Shown one piece after another: positions 6,669-15,420 of a DNA stretch of 64,000 bases; within the stretch, counting starts at the first letter, position 1, and each line of letters opens with the position of its first letter. The stretch is from Paenilisteria newyorkensis (GTDB lineage: Bacteria > Bacillota > Bacilli > Lactobacillales > Listeriaceae). The position numbers were made by a program, and so were the translations under genes. The stretch is from positions 248,001 through 312,000 of the forward strand of contig NZ_JNFB01000012.1 of NCBI RefSeq assembly GCF_000766145.1, read 5' to 3'. The notes below the pieces were generated by a model that ran no database searches, was not told the DNA's origin, and saw nothing but the letters and a program-made list of their open reading frames with translations.

Positions 6669-8945
6669 ATGACAACTTACATAGTGAAAGACGGAGGGAA
6701 TCGCAAACTACCTTTCGACAAGGAACGACTAAACAGATATCTGGATACGATTCATGCAGAATTTCCAGCACTTGAGATGGAAGATTACAAGCGTAAAGTG
6801 TTTACATTTATTGAGAAGAAAGAGGACTACGCGGCGGATGAGCTTGTGGATTACTTGATTCGCGAAGCAGAGGCGCGTACGGATGTTCACCTTCCAGCAT
6901 GGGAATTATTCGCGGCACGACTTTATTTGAACAAGTTATACAAGAAAGCGAGTAAAAATCGTTTTTATAATGACGATGACAAATATGGTTCGTATGTTGG
7001 CTTGCAAGAAAGCCTTGGCGAACGTGGTATTTATTCTGGTAGCATTTTGAAAAACTATTCGAAAGATGAGTTAATCGAAGCTGGTGACATGATTGATCCA
7101 GAGAAAGATAAACTTTTCACATATAATGGTTTGTACTTATTGGCAACGCGTTACCTAGCGACGGATCAAGCGCGTAATGTGTACGAGTTGCCGCAAGAAC
7201 GTTGGTTGACCATCGCGCTTTATTTGATGCAAGATGAGCCGAAAGAAAAGCGGATGGATTTAGTTCGCGAAGCTTATTGGGCGCTTAGCAATTTATACAT
7301 GACAGTAGCGACGCCAACGCTTGCCAATGCTGGTAAAGTCGGCGGACAATTGTCTAGTTGCTTCATTGATACGGTGGATGATAGTTTGCAAGGGATTTAC
7401 GATAGTAATACTGATGTGGCGCGGGTAAGTAAGCATGGTGGCGGCGTTGGTGCTTATCTTGGTTATGTACGTTCTTCGGGTTCTGCAATTCGCGGCGTGC
7501 GTGGCGCTAGTGGTGGCGTTGTTCCTTGGATTAAGCAACTGAACAATACGGCGGTTAGTGTCGATCAATTAGGCCAACGTAAAGGCGCGATTGCGGTTTA
7601 CTTGGATGTTTTCCATAAAGATATCGAAGCGTTCCTAGATCTTCGTCTAAACAACGGAGACCAACGTTTACGCGCACATGACGTCTTTACAGCGGTTTGT
7701 ATGCCAGACTTATTTATGGAAGCTGTCGAGCGTCGTGGCGACTGGTACTTATTTGATCCACATGAAGTCAAAGAGAAAAAAGGCTGGTACCTACAAGATT
7801 TCTACGATGAGCAAAAAGGTGACGGCTCGTTCCGCGAGAAATATGAAGAGTTAGTAATGGATGAAACGGTGAGCAGAAAAATCGTGAAGGCGATTGATAT
7901 CATGAAACGCATCATGGTGAGTCAACTGGAAACCGGTAATCCGTTCATGTTCTACCGCGATGAAGTCAACCGGATGAATCCTAACAAACATGCGGGAATG
8001 GTTTACTCGAGTAATCTATGTACGGAAATTATGCAAAATATGAGTCCGACGCGGATGATTCAAGAGATCATTAGTGGCGACCAAATCGTGATTACGAAGC
8101 AAGCCGGCGATTTCGTTGTTTGTAACTTGTCTTCTGTGAATCTAGGTCGCGCTGTTACGGCGGAAGATCCAAATACGTTGGAACGCTTGATTGCAATTGA
8201 AGTTCGGATGCTGGATAATGTTATCGATTTGAACGAGCTTCCAGTACCGCAAGCAACAATTACGAATAAGAAATACCGCTCGATTGGTCTTGGAACTTTT
8301 GGCTGGCATCACTTGCTTGCCCTTAAGAATATTGCGTGGGATAGCGAAGAAGCGGAAGTTTTTGCCGATGAATTATATGAGCAAATCAATTTCCTAACGA
8401 TCAAAGCGAGCGCGGCTTTAGGGAAAGAAAAAGGCACGTACTCCGTCTTTAAAGGCAGTGATTGGAATACTGGCGAATACTTCGAACGCCGCGGTTATAC
8501 ATCGGATGCATGGCAAGAACTTGCAGCAGACGTTGCGAAAAATGGTATCCGGAATGCGTATCTGCTAGCTGTTGCTCCAAACATGAGTACAGCACAAATC
8601 GCGGGCTCAACGGCATCCATCGATCCAATTTTCAGTCCGTTTTATTATGAAGAGAAGAAAGATTATCGCCGTCCAGTTATTGCGCCGGATCTTTCACTTA
8701 AAACATACCCATACTATGGCAAAGGCGCGTATCAAGTGGACCAATTCGCAAGTGTCCGCCAAAACGGTCGCCGTCAACGCCATGTCGATCAATCACAAAG
8801 CTTCAACTTCTATGTGCCAAGTGGAATTAAAGCAAGTAAATTGCTAGAACTCCATATGTTGGCTTGGAGTGAAGGTCTGAAAACGACGTATTATGTCCGT
8901 TCGAATGACATCGATGTAGAAGAGTGCGAATGGTGCTCAAGCTGA
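6669..8945 (+). CDS. nrdA: Class I ribonucleotide reductase, alpha (catalytic) subunit
   Basis: It reduces ribonucleoside diphosphates to deoxyribonucleotides. The 758 residues include an N-terminal ATP-cone (about 3-95, beginning VKDGGNRKLPFDKERL), which would allow dATP feedback. Core residues are visible: Cys231 in SSCFID, the thiyl-radical Cys451 in NLCTEI, and the C-terminal shuttle pair Cys753/Cys756 in CEWC. The cone-containing length is closer to class Ia than to the shorter class Ib NrdE. It is the first gene of a four-gene operon with nrdB, a flavodoxin and a thioredoxin. NrdR boxes lie over its promoter. Confidence 0.96.
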   Translation: MTTYIVKDGGNRKLPFDKERLNRYLDTIHAEFPALEMEDYKRKVFTFIEKKEDYAADELVDYLIREAEARTDVHLPAWELFAARLYLNKLYKKASKNRFYNDDDKYGSYVGLQESLGERGIYSGSILKNYSKDELIEAGDMIDPEKDKLFTYNGLYLLATRYLATDQARNVYELPQERWLTIALYLMQDEPKEKRMDLVREAYWALSNLYMTVATPTLANAGKVGGQLSSCFIDTVDDSLQGIYDSNTDVARVSKHGGGVGAYLGYVRSSGSAIRGVRGASGGVVPWIKQLNNTAVSVDQLGQRKGAIAVYLDVFHKDIEAFLDLRLNNGDQRLRAHDVFTAVCMPDLFMEAVERRGDWYLFDPHEVKEKKGWYLQDFYDEQKGDGSFREKYEELVMDETVSRKIVKAIDIMKRIMVSQLETGNPFMFYRDEVNRMNPNKHAGMVYSSNLCTEIMQNMSPTRMIQEIISGDQIVITKQAGDFVVCNLSSVNLGRAVTAEDPNTLERLIAIEVRMLDNVIDLNELPVPQATITNKKYRSIGLGTFGWHHLLALKNIAWDSEEAEVFADELYEQINFLTIKASAALGKEKGTYSVFKGSDWNTGEYFERRGYTSDAWQELAADVAKNGIRNAYLLAVAPNMSTAQIAGSTASIDPIFSPFYYEEKKDYRRPVIAPDLSLKTYPYYGKGAYQVDQFASVRQNGRRQRHVDQSQSFNFYVPSGIKASKLLELHMLAWSEGLKTTYYVRSNDIDVEECEWCSS

Positions 8946-8960
8946 TAACTAAATAGCGAA

Positions 8961-8990
8961 ACGAGCAAAGCGATTGTCTTTGCTCGTGTT
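8961..8990 (+). terminator. Intercistronic hairpin between nrdA and nrdB
   Basis: ACGAGCAAAG and CTTTGCTCGT form a perfect 10-base-arm hairpin followed by GTTTTA. It may stabilise the nrdA message or terminate it partially, making nrdB less abundant than nrdA. Confidence 0.5.
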
Positions 8991-9016
8991 TTACATATCT
9001 TGAAGGAGGTTATTAT

Positions 9017-10066
9017 ATGACGGATCAAAAAGAAGAATTGCACCGTATTAAAATTTTGGAACCGTTGAGCCCGAATCGCTCAACTGCAATTATAAATGGT
9101 GACACGAGTGGCATTTTGAATTGGAATGATATTCCGTATCCATCGTTTTATCGTGCGTATAAAGAGTTATCGACGAACTATTGGATTCCTGATGAGGTCG
9201 ATATGAAGAGTGATGCTAAGCAATATCCGTTGCTTTCAGAAGAAGAGAAATATGCTTTTGATGCGATTATTGGTTTGCTTGCGACACTTGATTCTCCGCA
9301 AACAAGGTTTATTTATAATGTCGCGGAATATATTACAGATCCAGCAGTGCACGCGAATACCGCGATTATTGGACAGCAAGAAGTAATTCATAATGAGAGT
9401 TATTCTTACGTGCTTGCTTCGATTACGAATTTGCAAGAGCAGAAACGTATTTTTGAACTGGCGCGGACGCATCCGACGATTGTGAAGCGTAATGAGCCGA
9501 TTATGAAGTCTTATGATGATTTTATGAACAATAAGACGGGCGAGAATTTAGTCAAAGCGTTGATTCAATCTTCTATTTTAGAAGGTATTAATTTTTATAG
9601 TGGTTTTGCTTATTTTTATAACTTGGTTCGTCAAAATAAAATGACGGGAACTGGGAAAATTATTAGTTTTATCAATCGTGATGAATTGGCACATTCTAAG
9701 TTTATCTCAGAAGTTATTCGCGCGATTCTTGGTGAAAATCCGGAATTGCAAACAGATGAGCTTGTGGAATATACGCATGAGGCCTTCCGCCACGCCGTGG
9801 AACTTGAGACGATTTGGTCGGAGGAAGTGTTGGACGGAATTGAAGGTATCGATGTATCGGAAATGGTGGATTACGTGAAATATCGCGCCAATAAGATGCT
9901 TGGTATGCTTGGGATTCCTGAACTTTATCCAGGTCACAGCGAGAATAAGATGTCGTGGATTAAGGCGTATGCAGATAATTTTACCGAGACGAAAACGGAC
10001 TTTTTCGAAATGCGCAATAGTAGTTACAAAAAAACAAATGTTGACAACGGTTTTGACGATCTATGA
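9017..10066 (+). CDS. nrdB: Class I ribonucleotide reductase, beta (radical) subunit
   Basis: This subunit carries the dimetal centre and tyrosyl radical that start catalysis in NrdA. Ligands can be assigned by spacing: Asp92 in LDSPQ, Glu122 and His125 in EVIH, a glutamate in EGINFYSGF, and Glu/His in DELAH. The radical tyrosine is Tyr129, four residues after His125, so this is a tyrosyl-radical type rather than a radical-free variant. 349 residues is within the family range. GAAGGAGG precedes the ATG. The last four bases overlap the flavodoxin gene (ATGA). Confidence 0.96.
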   Translation: MTDQKEELHRIKILEPLSPNRSTAIINGDTSGILNWNDIPYPSFYRAYKELSTNYWIPDEVDMKSDAKQYPLLSEEEKYAFDAIIGLLATLDSPQTRFIYNVAEYITDPAVHANTAIIGQQEVIHNESYSYVLASITNLQEQKRIFELARTHPTIVKRNEPIMKSYDDFMNNKTGENLVKALIQSSILEGINFYSGFAYFYNLVRQNKMTGTGKIISFINRDELAHSKFISEVIRAILGENPELQTDELVEYTHEAFRHAVELETIWSEEVLDGIEGIDVSEMVDYVKYRANKMLGMLGIPELYPGHSENKMSWIKAYADNFTETKTDFFEMRNSSYKKTNVDNGFDDL

Positions 10067-10503
10067 GAATCCTCTTGGCGTATGATTCTTTGAGTGGTAA
10101 TACGAAGATGGTCGCAGAGGAAGTGGAGGCGGAACTTGTACGAGCACAGCATGATGTGACAAGTTTCCGCGTTCATCCCGGCGCCCAGTATCCACTTGAG
10201 ACGGACTACGATTTGTTCATTTTAGGGGCATGGACAGCTGATTTAGGTAGGACACCGCCAGACATGAAGGATTTTATCGCAGAATTAGGAACGAAACCGC
10301 CACACGTCGCGATTTTTGGGACGGGTGAGACACAATGGAGCATGGCCTATTTTTGCGGGGCAGTCGATCGGATGGCAACGTATTTTGCATCGGAGTATCC
10401 GCGGTTGAAGATTGAGCAAATGCCGAATAATGAACGGGACCATGTGGCGATTCAGGAATGGGTCGCGGAAGTATTGTCCATGAGAGAAGGGGTAGTAAAA
10501 TGA
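10063..10503 (+). CDS. Flavodoxin of the nrd operon
   Basis: 146 residues with the FMN phosphate-binding loop DSLSGNTKM near residues 8-16 and the classic flavodoxin segments LFILGAWTADLGRTPPDMKDF and IFGTGETQW. It is longer than a typical NrdI and looks like a conventional short-chain flavodoxin, but its place directly after nrdB suggests it maintains or assembles the NrdB metal cofactor. The specific role is inferred. It overlaps both neighbours by ATGA, implying translational coupling. Confidence 0.9.
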   Translation: MRILLAYDSLSGNTKMVAEEVEAELVRAQHDVTSFRVHPGAQYPLETDYDLFILGAWTADLGRTPPDMKDFIAELGTKPPHVAIFGTGETQWSMAYFCGAVDRMATYFASEYPRLKIEQMPNNERDHVAIQEWVAEVLSMREGVVK

Positions 10504-10829
10504 CAAGTATCGAAATTAAATCAATGGAAGAATTCGAACAACATATAGCAGCTGGAGAACTAGTATACGTGGATTACTGGAAAGACAACTGCCCAAATTG
10601 CAAGATGTTAGATCTCTCATTCCAAGAGTTTAAAAATTCATCGATGGCAGATAAGGTGAAGGTATTGAAAGTGAAATTAGAAGAAGTTGGGGAAAATTTC
10701 TTTTTTGATCGGAATATTCGTCAAACGCCGACATTGGTGTTGTATAAGGGGGGCGAAGAGGTTTCACGATTGAATGGATTTATTCCGCCGGAGCATATTG
10801 AGGAAGCAGTTGTGGCTCAAGAGGCTTGA
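10500..10829 (+). CDS. Thioredoxin-like protein with CPNC active site
   Basis: A 109-residue thioredoxin fold with the redox pair Cys31-Pro-Asn-Cys34 in place of the usual CGPC, and the cis-proline region RQTPTLVLY near 76-84. The position after nrdA, nrdB and flavodoxin suggests it re-reduces the C-terminal cysteines of NrdA. The altered dipeptide should change the redox potential. I chose the ATG that overlaps the flavodoxin stop because GAAGGGG lies about 7 bases upstream; a longer frame would run deep into the flavodoxin gene. A strong terminator follows. Confidence 0.9.
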   Translation: MTSIEIKSMEEFEQHIAAGELVYVDYWKDNCPNCKMLDLSFQEFKNSSMADKVKVLKVKLEEVGENFFFDRNIRQTPTLVLYKGGEEVSRLNGFIPPEHIEEAVVAQEA

Positions 10830-10836
10830 TCTCAAT

Positions 10837-10868
10837 AAAAAGGCACTCAGACAACTGGGTGCCTTTTT
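10837..10868 (+). terminator. Terminator of the nrd operon
   Basis: AAAAAGGCACTCAG, a 4-base loop and CTGGGTGCCTTTTT: a strong GC-rich hairpin with a T-run 7 bases after the thioredoxin stop. Confidence 0.9.
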
Positions 10869-10870
10869 AA

Positions 10871-10905
10871 TATAATTTTGTCCTCATTATACGGACAAAA
10901 TTATA
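10871..10905 (+). promoter_or_regulatory. Inverted repeat operator TTGTCC-N9-GGACAA, copy 1
   Basis: Perfect 13-base arms (TATAATTTTGTCC and its complement) around a 9-base centre. The core TTGTCC-N9-GGACAA recurs with the same 9-base spacing at 11668-11688 before mtlA. No T-run follows, so it is not a terminator. It ends 11 bases before the -35 of the next gene. It resembles the outer halves of the known MtlR site TTGTCACA-N4-TGTGACAA. Confidence 0.65.
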
Positions 10906-10916
10906 TTTGGTTTATA

Positions 10917-10945
10917 TTGAATTTTTGTTAACGCTTTCGTAATAT
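10917..10945 (+). promoter_or_regulatory. Putative promoter of the secreted-protein gene with cre-like spacer
   Basis: TTGAAT (10917-10922), 17 bases, TAATAT (10940-10945). The spacer holds TGTTAACGCTTTCG (10926-10939), 12 of 14 matches to the CcpA cre consensus. The mtlA promoter has the same arrangement. Confidence 0.5.
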
Positions 10946-11062
10946 AAATGTGAGAGCTTTTATGCAGTATAAATTTAACTTAGAAGGTGCGCACTTCATA
11001 GTAAGTTTAGCTGTAAGTTGCTCGATATTTCGTAAAAAAACTATAAAATGGGGGTAAGGATA

Positions 11063-11581
11063 ATGAGTACAAAAAAGAAAATTCAAATCTGCTGTACAGG
11101 AATAGCGCTAACTATGGGGTTGACAGTGTTGGCACCAGGAGCTGAAACATTTGCAACTACAGTAAAAAGCGATGAAGTTAGTTTAGACAAATCTACTACG
11201 GACGCCTATACAGAAAAGACATTGGCTCTGTCGCCAATTACTGAAGAATCAGTAGATATTACGTATGCTATACAACCTAGAGCATCAAGAGTGACACTTG
11301 GATCGTACACACTTTCGAAAGCTCAAACTAAGAGCTTGGCATCATCTATGAAAACTGCGAGTGGTGGTGCGCAACTTAATGCTGTAGTTGTCATACTAGG
11401 TCCAGTATTTGGTGCAGGAGCGGCTGCATATTCAGCTGCCACTATTCTTTCTCGAAATGCTGTATTCAAAAAAGAAGTCATATCTGCGGCAAATCAAGGG
11501 AAAAGAGTAAAAGTAACTATTACAGACGGAGTTCCACACACTTCATATTCAACTCAAGTAACATATAAAGTTGTTAAATAA
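11063..11581 (+). CDS. Small secreted protein of unknown function, bacteriocin-like in build
   Basis: 172 residues, not a family I recognise. It has a signal peptide (basic MSTKKK, hydrophobic core, likely cut after the ETFA segment near residue 31). An acidic, Ser/Thr-rich stretch follows to about residue 72, then IQPRAS, and then a domain with a glycine/alanine-rich hydrophobic segment near 105-128 (VVVILGPVFGAGAAAYSAA). The C-terminus is basic (VFKKEV...GKRVKVTI...YKVVK). The propeptide-like and hydrophobic-cationic layout recalls some secreted peptides, but toxicity is speculation. I start at the ATG after GGGGGTAAGG; a GTG-less upstream ATG at 11048 has no ribosome site. Its regulatory region mirrors that of mtlA just downstream. 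Confidence 0.75.
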   Translation: MSTKKKIQICCTGIALTMGLTVLAPGAETFATTVKSDEVSLDKSTTDAYTEKTLALSPITEESVDITYAIQPRASRVTLGSYTLSKAQTKSLASSMKTASGGAQLNAVVVILGPVFGAGAAAYSAATILSRNAVFKKEVISAANQGKRVKVTITDGVPHTSYSTQVTYKVVK

Positions 11582-11592
11582 GTTCTAGAATG

Positions 11593-11643
11593 AGAAGCTA
11601 TATGCTGTATGATTTAATGTCGTATGCATATAGCTTCTTTTTC
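11593..11643 (+). terminator. Terminator after the secreted-protein gene
   Basis: AGAAGCTATATGC and GCATATAGCTTCT form a 13-base perfect stem followed by TTTTTC. This isolates the gene from the mannitol operon. Confidence 0.85.
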
Positions 11644-11667
11644 TTCCCACAAAACTCTTCTCCAATC

Positions 11668-11688
11668 TTGTCCACCCTCCGAGGACAA
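11668..11688 (+). promoter_or_regulatory. Inverted repeat operator TTGTCC-N9-GGACAA, copy 2 (likely MtlR site)
   Basis: It has the same arms and spacing as the site at 10878-10898. It lies 13 bases upstream of the mtlA -35 element, where an activator such as MtlR would bind. That MtlR is the binding protein is inferred from position and partial likeness to the Bacillus MtlR site. Confidence 0.6.
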
Positions 11689-11701
11689 ATTCCAATTTTG
11701 A

Positions 11702-11730
11702 TTGTATTGCTATGTTGTTACCGCTATCAT
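11702..11730 (+). promoter_or_regulatory. Putative mtlA promoter with embedded cre site
   Basis: TTGTAT (11702-11707), a 17-base spacer, TATCAT (11725-11730). TGTTACCGCTATCA (11716-11729) fits the cre consensus TGWAANCGNTNWCA at 13 of 14 positions and overlaps the -10, so CcpA would repress the operon when preferred sugars are present. Confidence 0.65.
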
Positions 11731-11879
11731 ACAATGTAATTAAGAGCTGAGTCGATATGTGAAGCTAGGGTTTGGAAGGGCGCACTTCTAGTAGTGGAAC
11801 GGGCGAGGCATTGCTTTGGAGCAGAAAACAAAGGGATTCTTTTCTGGATGATTAGGAGAAAATGGAGGAGGACATAAAA

Positions 11880-13319
11880 ATGGAGCAACAACAAGAAAAG
11901 TCTGGCTTTCGTGTGAAGGTTCAGCATTTTGGTAGTTTTTTAAGTGGTATGATTATGCCCAATATTGGGGCGTTTATTGCATGGGGACTTATTACGGCAT
12001 TATTTATTCCGACTGGTCGAATTCCAAATGCGGAGTTTGCGAAACTTGTTGATCCAATGATTAAATATTTATTGCCCCTTCTAATTGCTTATACTGGAGG
12101 GAAATTGGTATATGAGACTCGTGGTGGTGTCGTTGGTGCGGCTGTGACCATGGGGGCTATTGTGGGAACATCAATGCCAATGTTACTTGGTGCGATGATA
12201 TTAGGACCATTCTCGGCTTGGTTGATTAAGCGATTTGATAAATTAATCGAAGGAAAAATAAAAGCTGGATTTGAAATGTTAGTTAATAACTTCTCAGCAG
12301 GTATTTTGGCAGGTACCTTGGCCATTATATCTTTAAAAACGATTGGGCCTGCATTGCAAACCGTGAATCAGGCGATGGCTTCGGGTGTTCAATTCCTAAT
12401 TGATAATCATCTTTTGCCACTGGTTAGTATTTTTGTAGAGCCTGCCAAGGTATTGTTTTTGAATAATGCGATTAATCAAGGTGTATTATCTCCGCTAGGT
12501 ATTGATCAGGCAGTAAGTACGGGGAAATCGATATTATTCTTGATCGAGACAAACCCAGGACCGGGATTAGGGATTTTGCTTGCTTATACGGTATTTGGTA
12601 AAGGAACTGCGAGACAAACAGCTCCTGGCGCTATTATTATTCAGTTTTTAGGTGGGATTCATGAAATTTACTTCCCATATGTTCTAATGAAACCTGCGTT
12701 ACTTTTAGGTGCTATTGCTGGTGGGATGACAGGGATTATTACATTTAACTTATTTGATGTCGGTTTGGTTGCAACGGCTTCTCCGGGTAGTATTTTCGCA
12801 ATACTTGCATTGACGCCCCAAGGGGATTATATCGGTATTATCGCAGGAATTCTATTCGCGACGATTGTCTCGTTTACGGTGTCTGCGGTGGTGTTGAAAA
12901 CGTCGAAAGAGACAGATGATGCGGAACTGAGGACAGCGGAGCAAAAAATGGCTACAATGAAAGGTAAGAAGGCGATGGTAGCTAGTGCGGTTGTTGGGAC
13001 GACGGATGCGGAACTTGCTGCGGACGGGATTCCGGTTGGCACTAGAAAAATTATTTTTGCGTGTGATGCTGGTATGGGTTCGAGTGCGATGGGCGCGTCG
13101 GTGTTGCGGAATAAGGTGAAGAAGGCGGGGCTGGATATCGAAGTTGTGAATTTTGCGATTGCGCAGTTGCCTCCGGACGCTGATATTGTCGTGACGCATC
13201 AAGATTTGACGGCTCGTGCGACGGAAAAACTACCAAAGGCCTATCATATTTCGGTGGACAATTTCTTGAATAGTCATAAATACGATGAGCTAGTGCAGAA
13301 TTTGGCTGACCAGAAATAA
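11880..13319 (+). CDS. mtlA: Mannitol PTS transporter EIICB
   Basis: It takes up mannitol and phosphorylates it to mannitol 1-phosphate. The 479 residues comprise the membrane EIIC domain (about 10-340, with GAFIAWGLITALFIPTG and the GGIHEIYFPY motif) and a C-terminal EIIB domain (about 388-479) with the phospho-accepting Cys395 in FACDAGMGSS. The EIIA domain is encoded separately by mtlF, as in several Firmicutes. The chosen ATG has GGAGGAG 9 bases upstream; an ATG six codons earlier overlaps that site. It heads the mtlA-mtlR-mtlF-mtlD operon. Confidence 0.95.
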   Translation: MEQQQEKSGFRVKVQHFGSFLSGMIMPNIGAFIAWGLITALFIPTGRIPNAEFAKLVDPMIKYLLPLLIAYTGGKLVYETRGGVVGAAVTMGAIVGTSMPMLLGAMILGPFSAWLIKRFDKLIEGKIKAGFEMLVNNFSAGILAGTLAIISLKTIGPALQTVNQAMASGVQFLIDNHLLPLVSIFVEPAKVLFLNNAINQGVLSPLGIDQAVSTGKSILFLIETNPGPGLGILLAYTVFGKGTARQTAPGAIIIQFLGGIHEIYFPYVLMKPALLLGAIAGGMTGIITFNLFDVGLVATASPGSIFAILALTPQGDYIGIIAGILFATIVSFTVSAVVLKTSKETDDAELRTAEQKMATMKGKKAMVASAVVGTTDAELAADGIPVGTRKIIFACDAGMGSSAMGASVLRNKVKKAGLDIEVVNFAIAQLPPDADIVVTHQDLTARATEKLPKAYHISVDNFLNSHKYDELVQNLADQK

Positions 13320-13333
13320 CTGGGGGAATTTAG

Positions 13334-15418
13334 ATGTATATTTCGGCAAGGACGAGACTTATTTTGGAGCAGCTTTTAATGAGCCATGAACCTGTGGCAA
13401 CGGCGGATTTGGCGGAATATATGGATGTGAGTGAGCGGACAATTAGGCGCGATTTGAAGGAAGTGGAGGCTGTTCTTGGGTCGTACCAGTTGGCTTTGGA
13501 GCGCAAGGATGCGAAGCTTTCGGTGTTTGGCTCGGAATCTAGTCGCCAAGCTTTCAAGTGGCAATTGCTCGACCTTTCTTACAATGAATTCACACCGATG
13601 GAACGGCAGCAGTTTATTTTAAAAACGTTATTAAAGGAAAATGAACCGGTAAAATTGATCGCGTTGGCAAATGATCTCAATGTGACGATATCGACGGTCA
13701 GCAGTGATTTGACGAAGTTAGAGGACGAGCTAATTGGGCGTGCGGAGATTGAGCGCAAACGTGGATACGGCGTGAAATTGATGGCGGATGAAGTGATAAA
13801 ACGGGCGCTTCTTAGTGATTTAATCGCGACGACGGGTTCTAAAAATTCACTGTTCCAATTGTTTCAGCAACAAAAGCAGGGTGAAATCGAAACGCTGGCG
13901 GATGATCGTTTGCTTGGTGTGATTGATAATGCGTTGATTCAAAAAGTGGAGGAGAATGTGCGGACGTGGCGCAAGGATTTGGCGTATGAGATTACGGATG
14001 AGGCGTATTTGACGCTCGTCGTGCACATTTCGATTTCGGTGGAACGGATGATTAGCGGGAATTATTTGCAGGAGATGAAGCCGGAACAGGAGTATTTTCG
14101 GAATTTTCCAGAATTTTCAGTGGCGAAAGAATTGCTGGCGGCTTGCTTGGGAATGGAGCCATTTGTCGTGCCGGATGGTGAAGCGCTTTACGTGACGATG
14201 CATATTCGCGGGGCCAAGGCGCAGGATGAGTCGGGGATTTTCTCGGGGAATGAGAATGTGCAGGCGGTGACGATTGCCAAACGACTGATTTCAAAAGTGG
14301 AGGCTGAGCTTGGTAGTAGGTTTCAGGAGGCGGCGTTACTTAGCGGTTTGACCGCGCATTTACGACCGGCGTTACGCAGACTGGATCAGAATATGCGGAT
14401 TCACAATCCATTGATTAAAACGATTAAGCACGACTATCCGTCACTTTTCCAAATTGTGCGGGTGGCGTTTCGTGAGATTTACCAGCAAGCTGAGGTGCCG
14501 GATGAGGAAATTGGCTATTTGGTGTTGCATTTCGGGGCGGCGTTGTTGCAGAAAAATGAGAGTCGCGTGTTTTCGGGACTGGTCGTTTGTTCGAGCGGGA
14601 TTGGAACGTCCAAAATGTTGGCGACGCGCTTGAAACAGGCGTTACCGCAGCTCAAGGATTTGCAGAATGTGTCATTGTTTGAGGTGTTGAATCAGCGGAA
14701 TACGCGACATTTTGATGTGATTGTGTCGACGATTGATTTAGGAAAAGTGGATTTTGAATATTTTCTGGTGAGTCCGATGTTGACGGATCGGGAAATTTCG
14801 CAGGTCGAGGTTTTTTTGAAGCAGAAGGAAATGTTTGTGCCGCAAAAGGCGCCACGCGAGCAAGAGGAGCAGATGACGTTGCTTGAGGCGGTGCATCGTT
14901 TGGAAAGTCAGCAGGAGTATGTGAACACGGTTTTGGCGATTTTGAAAGGGTTTCAGGTCGCGAAAATGGAGGAGACGCAACACGATTTGGAAGATACGTT
15001 GCGCGCGGTTTGTATGGCGATGTTTGAGCAGGAGCGGGATATCCAAGTCGAGATATTGCTCCGGTCTTTGTTGGAACGGGAAAAGTGGAGTGGTTTCGGC
15101 ATTCCAGAGACGCGGCTTGCGTTGTTTCATGTCCGAAATGAGTTTGTGCATCAGCCGGTTTTTCAGATTTTTTCGTTGCAGGATGCGGTCGATGTACCGG
15201 CGATGGGTGGCGGAAATGTGGCGGCGACGACCTTACTTGTTTTGCTAGCACCGGAAAAATTGGCGCCGCAGGGACTCGAAGTGATGAGTTTTATCAGTGC
15301 GATGGCGATTGAAAATGAGGACACGACGCGGTTGTTGGAATCGGGTAATGGTGCGGAAATCACTGCTTTTGTGATTAGTAGATTGAACCAATTTTTAGAT
15401 GATATGAGGAGGAAATAG
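13334..15418 (+). CDS. mtlR: MtlR, PRD-containing mannitol operon activator
   Basis: 694 residues with the standard MtlR order: a DeoR-like helix-turn-helix (about 5-60), a second HTH of Mga type (about 90-145), two PTS regulation domains (about 185-295 and 305-405), an EIIB-like domain with Cys in VVCSSGIGTSK (about 415-505) and an EIIA-like C-terminal domain (about 545-690). Phosphorylation of the PRD and EII-like domains by the PTS ties activity to mannitol supply. It sits inside the operon between mtlA and mtlF, 14 bases after mtlA. The likely target is the inverted repeat ahead of mtlA. Confidence 0.93.
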   Translation: MYISARTRLILEQLLMSHEPVATADLAEYMDVSERTIRRDLKEVEAVLGSYQLALERKDAKLSVFGSESSRQAFKWQLLDLSYNEFTPMERQQFILKTLLKENEPVKLIALANDLNVTISTVSSDLTKLEDELIGRAEIERKRGYGVKLMADEVIKRALLSDLIATTGSKNSLFQLFQQQKQGEIETLADDRLLGVIDNALIQKVEENVRTWRKDLAYEITDEAYLTLVVHISISVERMISGNYLQEMKPEQEYFRNFPEFSVAKELLAACLGMEPFVVPDGEALYVTMHIRGAKAQDESGIFSGNENVQAVTIAKRLISKVEAELGSRFQEAALLSGLTAHLRPALRRLDQNMRIHNPLIKTIKHDYPSLFQIVRVAFREIYQQAEVPDEEIGYLVLHFGAALLQKNESRVFSGLVVCSSGIGTSKMLATRLKQALPQLKDLQNVSLFEVLNQRNTRHFDVIVSTIDLGKVDFEYFLVSPMLTDREISQVEVFLKQKEMFVPQKAPREQEEQMTLLEAVHRLESQQEYVNTVLAILKGFQVAKMEETQHDLEDTLRAVCMAMFEQERDIQVEILLRSLLEREKWSGFGIPETRLALFHVRNEFVHQPVFQIFSLQDAVDVPAMGGGNVAATTLLVLLAPEKLAPQGLEVMSFISAMAIENEDTTRLLESGNGAEITAFVISRLNQFLDDMRRK

Positions 15419-15420
15419 GG

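Noticed and set aside
14652-15251. Overlapping minus-strand frames opposite mtlR
   Set aside because: Pro/Ser-rich or His-rich shadows of mtlR without ribosome sites.
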